A stretch of DNA of 64,000 bases from Dactylosporangium fulvum (GTDB lineage: Bacteria > Actinomycetota > Actinomycetes > Mycobacteriales > Micromonosporaceae). Under the pieces are notes generated by a model, which saw only the letters and a list, made by a program, of their open reading frames with translations, was not told the origin of the DNA and did no database searches. The stretch covers positions 7,216,501 through 7,280,500 of the forward strand of contig NZ_CP073720.1 in NCBI RefSeq assembly GCF_025137375.1, given 5' to 3'. Numbering within the stretch: the first letter of the stretch is position 1; each line of letters starts with the position of its first letter. Shown in pieces: positions 26,641-35,288 of this stretch. The translations under genes and the position numbers were made by a program.

Positions 26641-28262
26641 CAGGCGATCCAGGCGTCGTAGAGGTCCGGCATGGCCAGGGACGGCTGCAGCCGCAGGCCC
26701 TTGACCTTCGTCTGGTGGGCCAGCCGGGTCTGCTGGTCATGGATGGGCAGGGTGTAGAAGCCTGCGCCGAGCAGATCCTGGGCCTGCTTGTAGAGCTCGG
26801 CGCGGCGGCCGTCGTCGCTGCTGCGACCCGCCTCCTCCAGCAGTCTGTCCAGGTCGGCGTTCTTCACGTGCGCGGTGTTGGCGTGATAGGAGCCCGGTGT
26901 GGATTCGGCGAGCGCGGCGGTGGTGTAGGTGATGCGCAGGACGTCGGGCGAGTTCTTGGTGTAGTAGACCGGGATCGCGTCGTAGGCCCAGGCGTTGTTG
27001 ACGCTCCACCACTTGGCGGTCTCCAGCGGCTGCAGCTGCACCTCGAATCCGGTCTTCTTCGCCGTCGCCTGCAGCTGTTCGTAGAAGCCGGTCTCCAACG
27101 GGATGAACCTGCTGTAGGGCAACACCACGCTCAGGCGTTTGCCGGCCCGGGTCCGGTAGCCGTCAGCGTCACGGCTGCTCCAGCCGGCCTGGTCCAGCAG
27201 CGCCGCAGCGGCGGCCGGATCGTAGACGTGCGGTGGGGCCGCAACGTTGAACCTGGTCGCCGAGCTCAGCAGCGAGGTGGCCCGCTGCACGGTGCCGAGG
27301 TAGACGCTGCGCAGCGCCCCGTCGACGTCGATGGAGGCGAAGAATGCCTGTCGCACCCGGATGTCGTCGAAGGGCGCCCGTCCGGAGTTGAGCTCCAGTT
27401 CGACTGGTTCGCCGGGGCGGGCCGCGATCAGCGTCCGCAGCGTGGGGATGCCCTTGACCGCCGCGGCGTTCTGCGGCTCGACGACGTCGATGACGTGGAC
27501 CTGGCCGCTCTGCAGCGCGGCGAACCGGGAGGTGCCGTCCGGCACGAAACGCCAGACGATCTTGTCGAGGTAGGCGGGGCCGGTATGTGCCGCGTCGGGC
27601 GGCGGGGTCGTGAAGAAGGGGTTACGGACCAGCGTCACGGAATCCTGCTTGGTCCAGGACTCGACCATGTACGGACCGGTGCCGACCGGTTTGAGGCAAT
27701 TGGCGTCCAAGCCGCGGGCGAACGCGGTCGGCGACTCGATCGGCAGCCACACCTGCGCGAGTGACTCCAACAGCGCTCCGTCTGGCTGGTGGAGGTCGAT
27801 GCGTACCGTGCTCGGACCGGTCACCTCGACCTTGGCGATCTTTTGCAGCGCGAGTCGTCCGGTGTTGGAAAGGGTCTGCGGGGCCTGGATTCGGTCGAGG
27901 TTGGCCTTGACCGCCTCAGCGTCCAGCGCCGTGCCGTCGGAGAACTTGACGTTCTCGCGGATCTCGATGCTCCAGCTGAGGCCGTCAGCGGCCTGCTTCC
28001 AGCCGGTGGCGAGCCACGGAAGGATCTCGCCGGAGCCGTTCTGGTAGAACAGCGTCTGCAGAAATTGGGTGCCCAGCAAAGCCTGGGCGACGTTGCCGCC
28101 CTTCTGCGGATCGAGACAGGTCGGCTCGTCATCCCCGGTCGCGTAGACCAGGGTGCCGCCCGACCGCGGCTGGTCGCTGGCGTTGACAGCGTCGCCGCCG
28201 CACGCACTCAGCGCCAGCGTGCTGGTCAGCAGTGCAGCGACCACGGGAAAGTGTCTGTTCAC
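26640..28262 (-). CDS. Substrate-binding lipoprotein of a peptide/nickel-type ABC importer (SBP_bac_5)
   Basis: 540 aa from GTG 28262 (AAAGGAA SD). Signal with lipobox TLALSAC followed by GGDAVNASD. The body is an SBP family 5 protein (WSIEIRENVKFSDGTALDAE; FDDIRVRQAFFASIDVDGAL). Membrane-anchored receptor for the importer encoded by the next three genes. A 33-bp gap separates it from the SsuD-like gene, the largest gap in the operon. Confidence 0.92.
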   Translation of the reverse strand: MNRHFPVVAALLTSTLALSACGGDAVNASDQPRSGGTLVYATGDDEPTCLDPQKGGNVAQALLGTQFLQTLFYQNGSGEILPWLATGWKQAADGLSWSIEIRENVKFSDGTALDAEAVKANLDRIQAPQTLSNTGRLALQKIAKVEVTGPSTVRIDLHQPDGALLESLAQVWLPIESPTAFARGLDANCLKPVGTGPYMVESWTKQDSVTLVRNPFFTTPPPDAAHTGPAYLDKIVWRFVPDGTSRFAALQSGQVHVIDVVEPQNAAAVKGIPTLRTLIAARPGEPVELELNSGRAPFDDIRVRQAFFASIDVDGALRSVYLGTVQRATSLLSSATRFNVAAPPHVYDPAAAAALLDQAGWSSRDADGYRTRAGKRLSVVLPYSRFIPLETGFYEQLQATAKKTGFEVQLQPLETAKWWSVNNAWAYDAIPVYYTKNSPDVLRITYTTAALAESTPGSYHANTAHVKNADLDRLLEEAGRSSDDGRRAELYKQAQDLLGAGFYTLPIHDQQTRLAHQTKVKGLRLQPSLAMPDLYDAWIA

Positions 28263-28295
28263 GATCAGGTTCCTTTGCCGGGAGGTGTGCGGTGG

Positions 28296-29471
28296 TCAGC
28301 GGTGAGTGGCCGGGAGGAAGGGAACATGCCCGGAGGCGCCGGACCCGACAGCTGGTCCGTCGAACAGTCCGCGCTCGCGTAGCAGCGGCAGAACACCCTC
28401 TCCGAACCAGAACAGCTCCTCCAGGTGCGGATACCCGGACAGGATGAACTCGTCGATGCCGAGAGCCGCGTAGTCGGCGATGCGATCGGCGACCTCGGCG
28501 TGGCTGCCGACCAGGGCTGTGCCCGCCCCGCCGCGCACCAGGCCGACCCCGGCCCACAGGTTCGGGGCCACCTCGAGGGCGCGGACATCGCGCCGCCCTC
28601 GGTCGTTCGCCAGGTCGGCGTGCAGCGCGGTCATCCGCGCCTGGCCGGTCGACTCGCTGCGGGCGAGGTTGCGTTGTGCGCTGGCCACGACGTCGTCACC
28701 GAGGGCGTCGAGCAGCGCGCTCGCGCGGCTCCACGCCTCGGCGTCGGTGTCGCGGGTGATGACGTGGAGGCGAATCCCGAACCGCAGGGTCCGTCCCCGC
28801 TCCGCGGCCAGCCGCCGGATCCAGGCGAGTTTCTCGGCGACCGCCTCGAGCGGCTCACCCCAGGTCAGGTAGACGTCGGCGTGCTCGGCGGCGATCGGGC
28901 CGGCTGCCGCCGACGACCCGCCGAAGTACAGCAGCGGCACGGGGTCGGGCACGGAAGGAAGGGTGGCCTCCTCGACGTGCAGGTGCCGACCCTCGTAGGT
29001 GACCGTCTCGCCGCGCCACAGCCGCCGCACGACGGTCAGGAATTCCGCCGTACGCTCGTAACGCTCCGGCTTGGCCAGAAAGTCGCCGTAGGCGCGCTGC
29101 TCGTGCGGCTCGCCGCCGGTCACCACGTTGAGCAGGAGCCGGCCCGGCGCGTGGGCGGCGAATGTCGCGGCCATCTGCGCGGCCAGGGTCGGGCTGATCA
29201 GGCCGGGACGGAAGGCCACCAGGAAGGCGAGCCGCTCGGATTCGCGGGCGAGCATCGCCGTGGTCAGCCAGGCGTCTTCGCACCACGCCCCGGTGGGGGT
29301 GAGCGCGCCGAGGAAGCCGAACTCCTCTGCGGCACGGGCGACCGACGACAGATATCCGACGCTCGCTCTGCGGTCGCTGGCTGCGGTGCCGGCCTTGGCG
29401 CCGTGGCCGCCGCCGACGATGAAGCGGGAGTCACCGTATGTGGGCAGGAACCAGTGGAATTTCAGACTCAT
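28296..29471 (-). CDS. LLM-class FMNH2-dependent alkanesulfonate monooxygenase-like protein (SsuD-like)
   Basis: 391 aa luciferase-like barrel. SsuD-type features: FHWFLPTYGDSR near the start, TARESERL-like LARESERLAFLVAFRPGLIS, LLLNVVTGGEPHEQRAYGDF, GEPLEAVAEKLAWIRRLAAE, and the ending LSGYPHLEELFWFGEGVLPL, in which the HLEE segment is characteristic of SsuD. SsuD releases sulfite from alkanesulfonates with FMNH2 and O2. This makes a sulfur source the best guess for the whole operon. GAGGAG lies before the ATG. Confidence 0.88.
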   Translation of the reverse strand: MSLKFHWFLPTYGDSRFIVGGGHGAKAGTAASDRRASVGYLSSVARAAEEFGFLGALTPTGAWCEDAWLTTAMLARESERLAFLVAFRPGLISPTLAAQMAATFAAHAPGRLLLNVVTGGEPHEQRAYGDFLAKPERYERTAEFLTVVRRLWRGETVTYEGRHLHVEEATLPSVPDPVPLLYFGGSSAAAGPIAAEHADVYLTWGEPLEAVAEKLAWIRRLAAERGRTLRFGIRLHVITRDTDAEAWSRASALLDALGDDVVASAQRNLARSESTGQARMTALHADLANDRGRRDVRALEVAPNLWAGVGLVRGGAGTALVGSHAEVADRIADYAALGIDEFILSGYPHLEELFWFGEGVLPLLRERGLFDGPAVGSGASGHVPFLPATHR

Positions 29472-29482
29472 GATCGTTCTCC

Positions 29483-30676
29483 TCAGAGCAGGCCGTGTCT
29501 GGGCGGCGGGGTCCGGTCGAGCAGCCAGCGGCCGATGTGCTGGACCTTCCAGCGGCCCGGGTCGTGCAGGGTGTGGGTGCGCGCGTCGCGCCAGAAGCGC
29601 GAAAGGTTGAGGGCGTCCAGTGCCGAGCGGGTTCCGGCGAGCTCGAACAGTGCCGAGGATGCGTCCACCGCGGCGCGGGCGGTGGCGACCTTCGCGACGG
29701 CCGTCGCGACCGAAGCGTGGGCGGTGGAGTCCTCGGTGGGGTCGGTGCGGGCGACGTCCACCGCGTGCGCCGCCTCGCGCAGCAGCGCCTCGGCGGCGCG
29801 CACAGTGATCTCGGCCTCGCCCGCCTGCTGGACAAGCAGCGGATCGCCGGCGGCCCGGTCGGCACCACTTTCGAACCAGGGGCGTGCCCGCTTGACGTGC
29901 TCAACCGCAACGTCGAGCGCGGCGCGGGCGATTCCGGCGTCCAAGGCGGCGTGCAGAACCTGCGCGAACGCGCCGTAAGACGTGGGCCGGGCAAAAATCG
30001 GGGTGTATGGCACGACGGCGTCGGCGGGAACGGCCACGCCCGCAAGGCGCACGGTGCCGCTGCCGGTCGTGCGCTGGCCCAAGCCGTCCCAGTCGTCCAC
30101 GATCGTGACACCGGGTGCGTTGGCGGGTACGAATGCCACCGCCTTGGCGCGCTCGGCTCCGGGCAGCACCGCACGCACGGCGAGCCAGTCGGCGAACAGT
30201 GAACCGGTGGCGTAGAACTTCTCGCCGTCCAAGACGTAGCCGCCAGCTCCGACCGGGGTCAGCGTCGTGGTGTCCTCGGCGATGGTCCGGCTCCCACGTT
30301 CGGACTGGGCGTTGGCCAACCGGCGGCCGGCCAGCACTTCGCGGAAGAACCGGCGCTGCTGAGCCTCGGTGCCCTGCAGGCGCAGCGCCTCCAAAAAGAC
30401 GTAGTGGCTGTGCGGGATCTGCGCAATGCTCGGGTCCGCCTGGGCAATCAGGCGGAAGACCTCCACCAGGGACGGGACGCCGACGTCGGGGCCGCCGAAA
30501 CGGCGCGGCACCGTCAGGGAGAACAGGCCTGCCGCTGACATGCGGCCGACCTCTGCGTGCGGCAGGATCCGGTCACGGTCACGCTCGGCGGCGCCACGGG
30601 CGAGGCCAGCAGCGAACCGCGCGGCGATTTGCACCGCGTCCTCCTCGTGCGGCACCGCGTCCTCCTCGTGCGTCAC
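29483..30676 (-). CDS. Acyl-CoA-dehydrogenase-fold flavin monooxygenase (SfnB/DszC-like), copy 3
   Basis: 397 aa from GTG 30676, which overlaps the flavin reductase stop (GTGA). FSLTVPRRFGGPDVG in the N-domain, GYVLDGEKFYATGSLFADW in the middle and FWRDARTHTLHDPGRWKVQH at the end match the SfnB group found with dimethylsulfone/sulfonate use. The 5' end carries a 21-bp tandem duplication (30631-30672), so three in-frame GTGs (30676, 30655, 30634) each have a GGAGG five nt upstream; the true N-terminus could be any of them. Confidence 0.83.
   Translation of the reverse strand: MTHEEDAVPHEEDAVQIAARFAAGLARGAAERDRDRILPHAEVGRMSAAGLFSLTVPRRFGGPDVGVPSLVEVFRLIAQADPSIAQIPHSHYVFLEALRLQGTEAQQRRFFREVLAGRRLANAQSERGSRTIAEDTTTLTPVGAGGYVLDGEKFYATGSLFADWLAVRAVLPGAERAKAVAFVPANAPGVTIVDDWDGLGQRTTGSGTVRLAGVAVPADAVVPYTPIFARPTSYGAFAQVLHAALDAGIARAALDVAVEHVKRARPWFESGADRAAGDPLLVQQAGEAEITVRAAEALLREAAHAVDVARTDPTEDSTAHASVATAVAKVATARAAVDASSALFELAGTRSALDALNLSRFWRDARTHTLHDPGRWKVQHIGRWLLDRTPPPRHGLL
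30631..30672. repeat. 21-bp tandem duplication at a translation start
   Basis: 30631-30651 and 30652-30672 are identical. In the minus-strand gene each copy encodes HEEDAV(P/Q)-type residues and supplies a new GAGGAGG plus GTG pair, keeping frame (21 = 7 codons). Confidence 0.9.
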
Positions 30677-31167
30677 CGCAGCCTCCGGAAGGCCCCGCGG
30701 TGAAACACCAGCGGCGGGATGGACGGGTCGCCGGCGTAGTCGTGGATGCCGAGCACGACGATCTGGTGGTCCCCGGCGACGAGGCACTGCTCGATCCTGC
30801 AGACGAACCAGGCGCTGGCATCCTCCAGCAAAATCGCGCCCTCCCCGGTGACGCGCCAGGCCAGACCCGCGAAGCGATCGCCGTCCTTGGCTGCCAGCTG
30901 TCGGCAGGCGTCCTCGTGCGCCTCGCCCAAAACGCTCACCCCGAGATAGGGCGCCCTCGACAGGATCGGCCACGTGGTCGAGGAAGCCGCCACGCACACC
31001 GACGCCAACGGCGGGTCGAGCGACACAGATGTGAATGAGCTGGCGGCGATGCCAACCGGGTCACCGTCAAGCTGTGCCGCCAGTGCAGTCACACCGCTGG
31101 GGAACGTGCCGAACACAGTGCGTAGCCGGCGAGTCGGAGATATCGGCGGTGCGAGGGAATCAGTCAT
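30673..31167 (-). CDS. Flavin reductase-like FMN-binding protein
   Basis: 164 aa from ATG 31167 (MTDSLAPP). Split-barrel flavin reductase fold: VFGTFPSGVTALAA, then GIAASSFTSVSLDPPLASVC, and HQIVVLGIHDYAG near the end. These NAD(P)H:FMN reductases supply free FMNH2 to two-component monooxygenases; as first gene of the operon it would serve the two LLM and three DszC/SfnB-like oxygenases. Confidence 0.9.
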   Translation of the reverse strand: MTDSLAPPISPTRRLRTVFGTFPSGVTALAAQLDGDPVGIAASSFTSVSLDPPLASVCVAASSTTWPILSRAPYLGVSVLGEAHEDACRQLAAKDGDRFAGLAWRVTGEGAILLEDASAWFVCRIEQCLVAGDHQIVVLGIHDYAGDPSIPPLVFHRGAFRRLR

Positions 31168-31429
31168 GGCGGGCTCCAAGCACTCGGGCGGCAGGTCGTG
31201 ATCGCGCAAATCGACATACCGCCTTGCGACAGACGGACATCGCGCCACACCACCCGACGCCACTCACCGTGATCGAGTTGAGTGGTTTTCGTGCGATGAG
31301 GCCCTCTACCAGCGATTTTTTTTCCTACTAATCTGATGGATATAGTCGAGTATTGGCCCGGTCTCGCGCGCCGTCAAATCGGCGTAGGCGGCAGGCCGAT
31401 AGGCAAACCCTTGAACCTGGAGGTACACC
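31168..31429. promoter_or_regulatory. Divergent control region between flavin reductase operon and LysR gene
   Basis: 262 bp without a gene. It contains an AT-rich island with eight T (31316-31323) and a TATAGT (31341-31346) that can serve as -10 for the LysR gene; no good -35 is seen. LysR regulators usually bind T-N11-A sites in such divergent regions, but I cannot fix one with confidence. Confidence 0.5.
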
Positions 31430-32377
31430 GTGCGGATCGAACAGCTCGAGTACCTTGCGGCGGTCACCCGGCTCGGATCGCTCCGTCAGGCGGCGCTTGA
31501 GCTGCACGTCTCTCAGCCGGCGCTCAGCGAGACCATCCGCAACCTGGAGCGCGAGCTGTCGGTGCAGCTGCTCGATCGTCGGCGGTCCGGGGCCAGCCTC
31601 AGCGCCGACGGGAGGGACCTGCTGCCGTACGTCACCGGAGTCCTGGAAGCGGTCGACCGGCTCCTTCGGGCAGCCGACCAGCAGCATCAGAGCAAGGTCA
31701 TGGTCCGGCTCGGGACGGTCAACGCCGCCACCGTCTCACTCCTCGCCCCGGCACTCCGATCCTTCGTGCGGCACCATCCCGAGACCCGCGTGGAGGTGCT
31801 CCCTGCGCAGCAGGCGGATATTCACCGGCTGCTCCTCGAAGGATCCCTCGACCTGGGGCTGGTCAACGTCCTGGACGCCGACGATCCCCCGCATGATCTG
31901 GACAGCACGGTGCTGCTGCAAGGCAGGATCGTCGCGTGCGTCGCCACCGGCAGCCCATTGGCCCGGCGGACCGCGCTCACCCCCGAGGACCTGTTGACCG
32001 GACCGCTCATCCTCATGCGGGCGGGCTATCTCATGCATCGGTACGTCTACCGACTCTTCGGCGGCCGGATCCCACCCTCCAGTTACTCCACCGACGGCGC
32101 GGAGATGGGCAAGCTCATGGTCTCCGAAGGACTCGGCGTCACCGTGCTGCCCGACTACAGCATCATCGGCGACCCCCTGGAGCGGTACGGCGCGATCACC
32201 ACTCGCCCCCTCGACGTGCCCGACACCCACGTACGCCTACTGCTGCAGAGCCGCCGCGCGTCCCGCATGCCGGACGCGGTCCGTGAGCTCCACCGCGCCC
32301 TCGTCGAGCAGTCGGTGCGGTTCCGCGATCCCACCGCCCCGATTCCCGAACGCCCTGGAGGCGGTTCCGGTTCATGA
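31430..32377 (+). CDS. LysR-family transcriptional regulator
   Basis: 315 aa from GTG 31430 (GGAGG SD). N-terminal helix-turn-helix (RLGSLRQAALELHVSQPALS then ETIRNLERELSVQLLDR) and a periplasmic-binding-like effector domain (VRLGTVNAATVSLLAPALRS; GLGVTVLPDYSII). Divergent to the oxygenase/importer operon, it is its probable regulator, comparable in role to CysB/Cbl or SsuR, which respond to sulfur status. Its stop is followed at once by the TnpB relic. Confidence 0.92.
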   Translation: MRIEQLEYLAAVTRLGSLRQAALELHVSQPALSETIRNLERELSVQLLDRRRSGASLSADGRDLLPYVTGVLEAVDRLLRAADQQHQSKVMVRLGTVNAATVSLLAPALRSFVRHHPETRVEVLPAQQADIHRLLLEGSLDLGLVNVLDADDPPHDLDSTVLLQGRIVACVATGSPLARRTALTPEDLLTGPLILMRAGYLMHRYVYRLFGGRIPPSSYSTDGAEMGKLMVSEGLGVTVLPDYSIIGDPLERYGAITTRPLDVPDTHVRLLLQSRRASRMPDAVRELHRALVEQSVRFRDPTAPIPERPGGGSGS

Positions 32378-32477
32378 GTCTGGTCGCGGCGTTCGCCGGG
32401 CGGATGTACGGCATTCGCTCTCGCGAAGCGTGTGCCCGGCTTCTGGGCCGGGCATCGGATCGCTTGGACAGCGTCCG

Positions 32478-34079
32478 GTGACGGCGACGGTCACCGCGAC
32501 CGCGACGTGTACCGCGCATCGTGGGGTGGTCGAGGCGACCGGCCGGTTGTTGAACGCGGATGCGGTCGCGGAGCGGGTTGGCTGGTTGTCCTCGATCGTG
32601 CAGGACATGACTGCCCGGCTGGTCGCCGGGCATTGGACGGTCGAGTCGCTCGCCGCGCTCGCCGCGGGAGTCGACCAGACCGGGAACCGTTGCCGGGCAA
32701 AGGCTGGATGGCGTTGCGCCGACTCGGCTGGGCGAGCACCCCGCCCGTGAACGTCGTCGTGTCGGATCGGGTCCGCAGGATGGCGGAGGAACACGCCGCG
32801 AGGCTGTTGCGTCTCGCCCTGCACCGCGACGCGTTGCTCCGCGCGGTCGTCACCTCGTGGCCGGACAACCCGCAGCGTCGCACCGACGCGGAGTGCAAGG
32901 CGCTGTGGGCCGCCGGGCCCGAGGCCATGACGAAGGTCGAGGCCCGCAACCGTACCCGGCAGGTCGCTGGATTCCTCGCCGCGCGTGGCCGGCTTCCGGT
33001 CTCGATCGCGCAGGCCGAAGCGCCGCCGTACACGTCGGGGCAGATCCTCACCGCCACCACCGCCCGCCTCGGCACCGACCGAGCCGGCCGGGCCAGGGTC
33101 ACCACCGCCGCAAGCCCCTCTTCTTCGACGCGACCGGCGCCTCGGCGAAACTCCTCCGCCTGCGCACCATCCGGGAGAAGACCAGAACCCGCCTCGACCA
33201 CTACGACCGCCTCCTCACCAACCGCGAAGACCCCGCGCTGACGGCGAAGCGAGACCGGCTCGCGGCCGAACACGACCGGGTGTGTGCCCGGATCCGGCAT
33301 CTGGGCAAGAGTCTCGCGTGGGCGGCGGCCCGCTGGACCGTCGACCACGCCGCCGCCGCCCGAGCCACCGTCATCTACATCGAAGACCTCACCTCGATGC
33401 AGACCCGCGGACTGGGCCGGACGATGAACCGCCGCCTCGGCGGACATGTCCGCGGACTCGTCTTCGCCGCACTCACCCACCTGGCCGTGGTCGAAGGCAT
33501 CGCGGTGGTCACCGTCCCTGCCCGCGGCACCTCCGCCGGCTGCCCACGCTGCAACCGGCACACCAGCGCCGCCGTCAAAGCCGACCCCTCGCAGCGGCCC
33601 GGGTTCCGTCATGTGAAAGCCCCCGACCGGCCCGCCACCACGGGCCACAATGGTCGGTCTGCGCGTGCGGGCTGTCCCTGGACCGCGACCACGCCGCCGC
33701 TGAACGGATCGCCGCACGGGGGCTGCTCGGCCAGACCCATGCCCGCCGGCACCGCAAGACCGGCACGATCCGCACCATCAAGACCGTCGACGGGCCGGTC
33801 CGGCGGATCGCCAAGACCTCCCGGGACCGCCGCGTTCCGGGCGGAACCACCACCACCCCTCTCACGCCCTCGCGACGTGAGACTCCCGCCCCGGCAGCCG
33901 CCGGTCAGCGTCCGGCGGGACGGACACCCCAGACCCCCAGCACCATCACAGGTCAGGTGCCGCACACGAACCTACGACGCCGTCGCAACCGCGACCGGCG
34001 GGCCAGCCGCGGATTCCATCAGCATGTGACAGCAACACCACCACACACTGGAACAGTGCCGCGACCAAACCTTTCGTAG
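32478..34079 (+). pseudogene. TnpB-related (IS605-type accessory) gene relic, frameshifted
   Basis: Reading must change frame three times: about 32478-32695 in frame 3 (GVVEATGRLLNADAVAERVG), 32696-33110 in frame 2 (GWMALRRLGWASTPP, RTDAECKALWAAGPEAMTK), 33115-33640 in frame 1 (FFDATGASAKLLRLR, then VIYIEDLTSM with the RuvC-II Glu, GTSAGCPRCN), and 33645-34079 in frame 3 (VCACGLSLDRDHAAAERIAARG, second zinc-ribbon Cys pair and RuvC-III Asp). No RuvC-I aspartate motif was found between 33050 and 33140, where it should precede FFDATGAS, suggesting an internal deletion. Not a working nuclease. No TnpA is present, and element ends were not identified. Confidence 0.8.
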
Positions 34080-34093
34080 GATTTCAGAGACGC

Positions 34094-35098
34094 TCAGGCG
34101 AGCTGGCCGAGCTGGTCCGCGCGGACCGCACCGCGGAGCGGCTCGCCGGCGACGAACCGTTCGACCTCGGCGACGGCGAATTCGCCCAGCCGGCGCACCT
34201 CGGTGCCCTGCACACCGGCGAGGTGCGGCGTGATCCAGACGTTGGGCATCCCGAACAGCGGGTGGCCGGCGGGTAGGGGCTCGGGGTCGGTGACGTCCAG
34301 GCAGGCGTCGATCCGGCCGCTCGCGCACGCTCGGGTCAGCGCGTCCGTGTCCACCACCGAGCCCCGCGCCGTGTTGACCACGAGGGCGCCGTCCCGCAGC
34401 AACGCCAGCCGTCGTTCGTCGATGAGGTGGTGCGTCTCCGGCAGCTGCGGCGCGTGCAGCGTCACCACGTCGCTGCGGCGGCACAGCTCGTTGAGGTCGG
34501 TCAGCTCGGCGCCCAGCTCCGCGGCCCGTGCCCGGTCCAGGTAGGGATCGGCGACCAGCACCTGATAGCCGGCGGCGCGCAGCCGGGCGATCACCCGGCG
34601 GCCGATCCGCGACGCGCCGACGACGCCGACCACCCGGCCGTCGTTGCCGATGCGCTGTGCGAAGGGTGCGTACCGGCCCGCCGCGTACTGCCGTGCCAGC
34701 CCGAACGCGCGCTTGCCCGCCAGCGTGATGACCGCGAGCGTGAAGTCCACGACGGGTTCGGCGTTGGCGTCCGCGGCGGAGGACACGACGACCCCGCGGG
34801 CGAACACCTCCGGGCACACGTGGGCCTTGACCGAGCCGGCTGCGTGCATCACCGCCCGCAGCCTCGGCGTGGCGTCGAGCACCTCCGCGGTCAGCGGTGG
34901 GCAGGACCAGCCGGTTATCAGGACCTCGACCGTCTCCATGCCGCGGCGCACCACCGGATCGTCGAAGGTTTCCACCGCCTCCGTCCCGACGAGCCGCAGG
35001 ACGCCCGCGAGGCGGGCCATGAGATCCCCTGGCAGCACCGCGGAAGTAACCGAGCGGGACATGGCGATCATCCCGACAGGGCGCTCGGCATGGTGCAC
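34094..35098 (-). CDS. D-2-hydroxyacid dehydrogenase (phosphoglycerate dehydrogenase-like)
   Basis: 334 aa. NAD-binding fold with VVGVVGASRIGRRVIARLRA and Asp in VLVADPYLDRA; catalytic Arg in VVNTARGSVVDTDAL, Glu in the DVTDPEPLPAGHPL segment and His in VWITPHLAG. Such enzymes reduce or oxidise 2-keto/2-hydroxy acids; placed beside a polysaccharide-import locus it may act on a sugar-derived keto acid. It is divergent from the LplB-type importer, and the 190-bp region between carries the putative LacI site. ATG 35098 lacks a good SD; ATG 35071 or 35059 are alternatives. Confidence 0.85.
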   Translation of the reverse strand: MHHAERPVGMIAMSRSVTSAVLPGDLMARLAGVLRLVGTEAVETFDDPVVRRGMETVEVLITGWSCPPLTAEVLDATPRLRAVMHAAGSVKAHVCPEVFARGVVVSSAADANAEPVVDFTLAVITLAGKRAFGLARQYAAGRYAPFAQRIGNDGRVVGVVGASRIGRRVIARLRAAGYQVLVADPYLDRARAAELGAELTDLNELCRRSDVVTLHAPQLPETHHLIDERRLALLRDGALVVNTARGSVVDTDALTRACASGRIDACLDVTDPEPLPAGHPLFGMPNVWITPHLAGVQGTEVRRLGEFAVAEVERFVAGEPLRGAVRADQLGQLA

Positions 35099-35212
35099 GG
35101 CGTCTCCGTCCGTAGAAAACGTCTCCTGCGATGAACGTGAACGTTATCCAGCCAAGAAGTCCAGTTCAAGTACCACTCGGGCAAAGATGTGTGTCCGGCT
35201 CGTGTCGGGGGC

Positions 35213-35242
35213 TTGACGTTTCTGTAGAAAAGCTTTTAGCTT
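35213..35242 (+). promoter_or_regulatory. Promoter with LacI-type operator before the importer operon
   Basis: TTGACG (35213-35218), 18-bp spacer, TAGCTT (35237-35242). The palindrome AAAAGCTTTT (35228-35237, in the context GAAAAGCTTTT) sits in the spacer. The same GAAAAGCTTT lies in the promoter between lacI and the DUF2264 gene, so the LacI protein encoded at 38986-40026 is the likely ligand. Confidence 0.6.
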
Positions 35243-35288
35243 GCGTCATGTGGTCTGCGCCACAAGGCTCGTCGGCGAGGAGGTGCAG

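Noticed and set aside
32374..32481. 35-codon ORF starting in an ATGA overlap with the LysR stop
   Set aside because: It runs into the TnpB relic and has no recognisable match; probably chance or part of the broken element.
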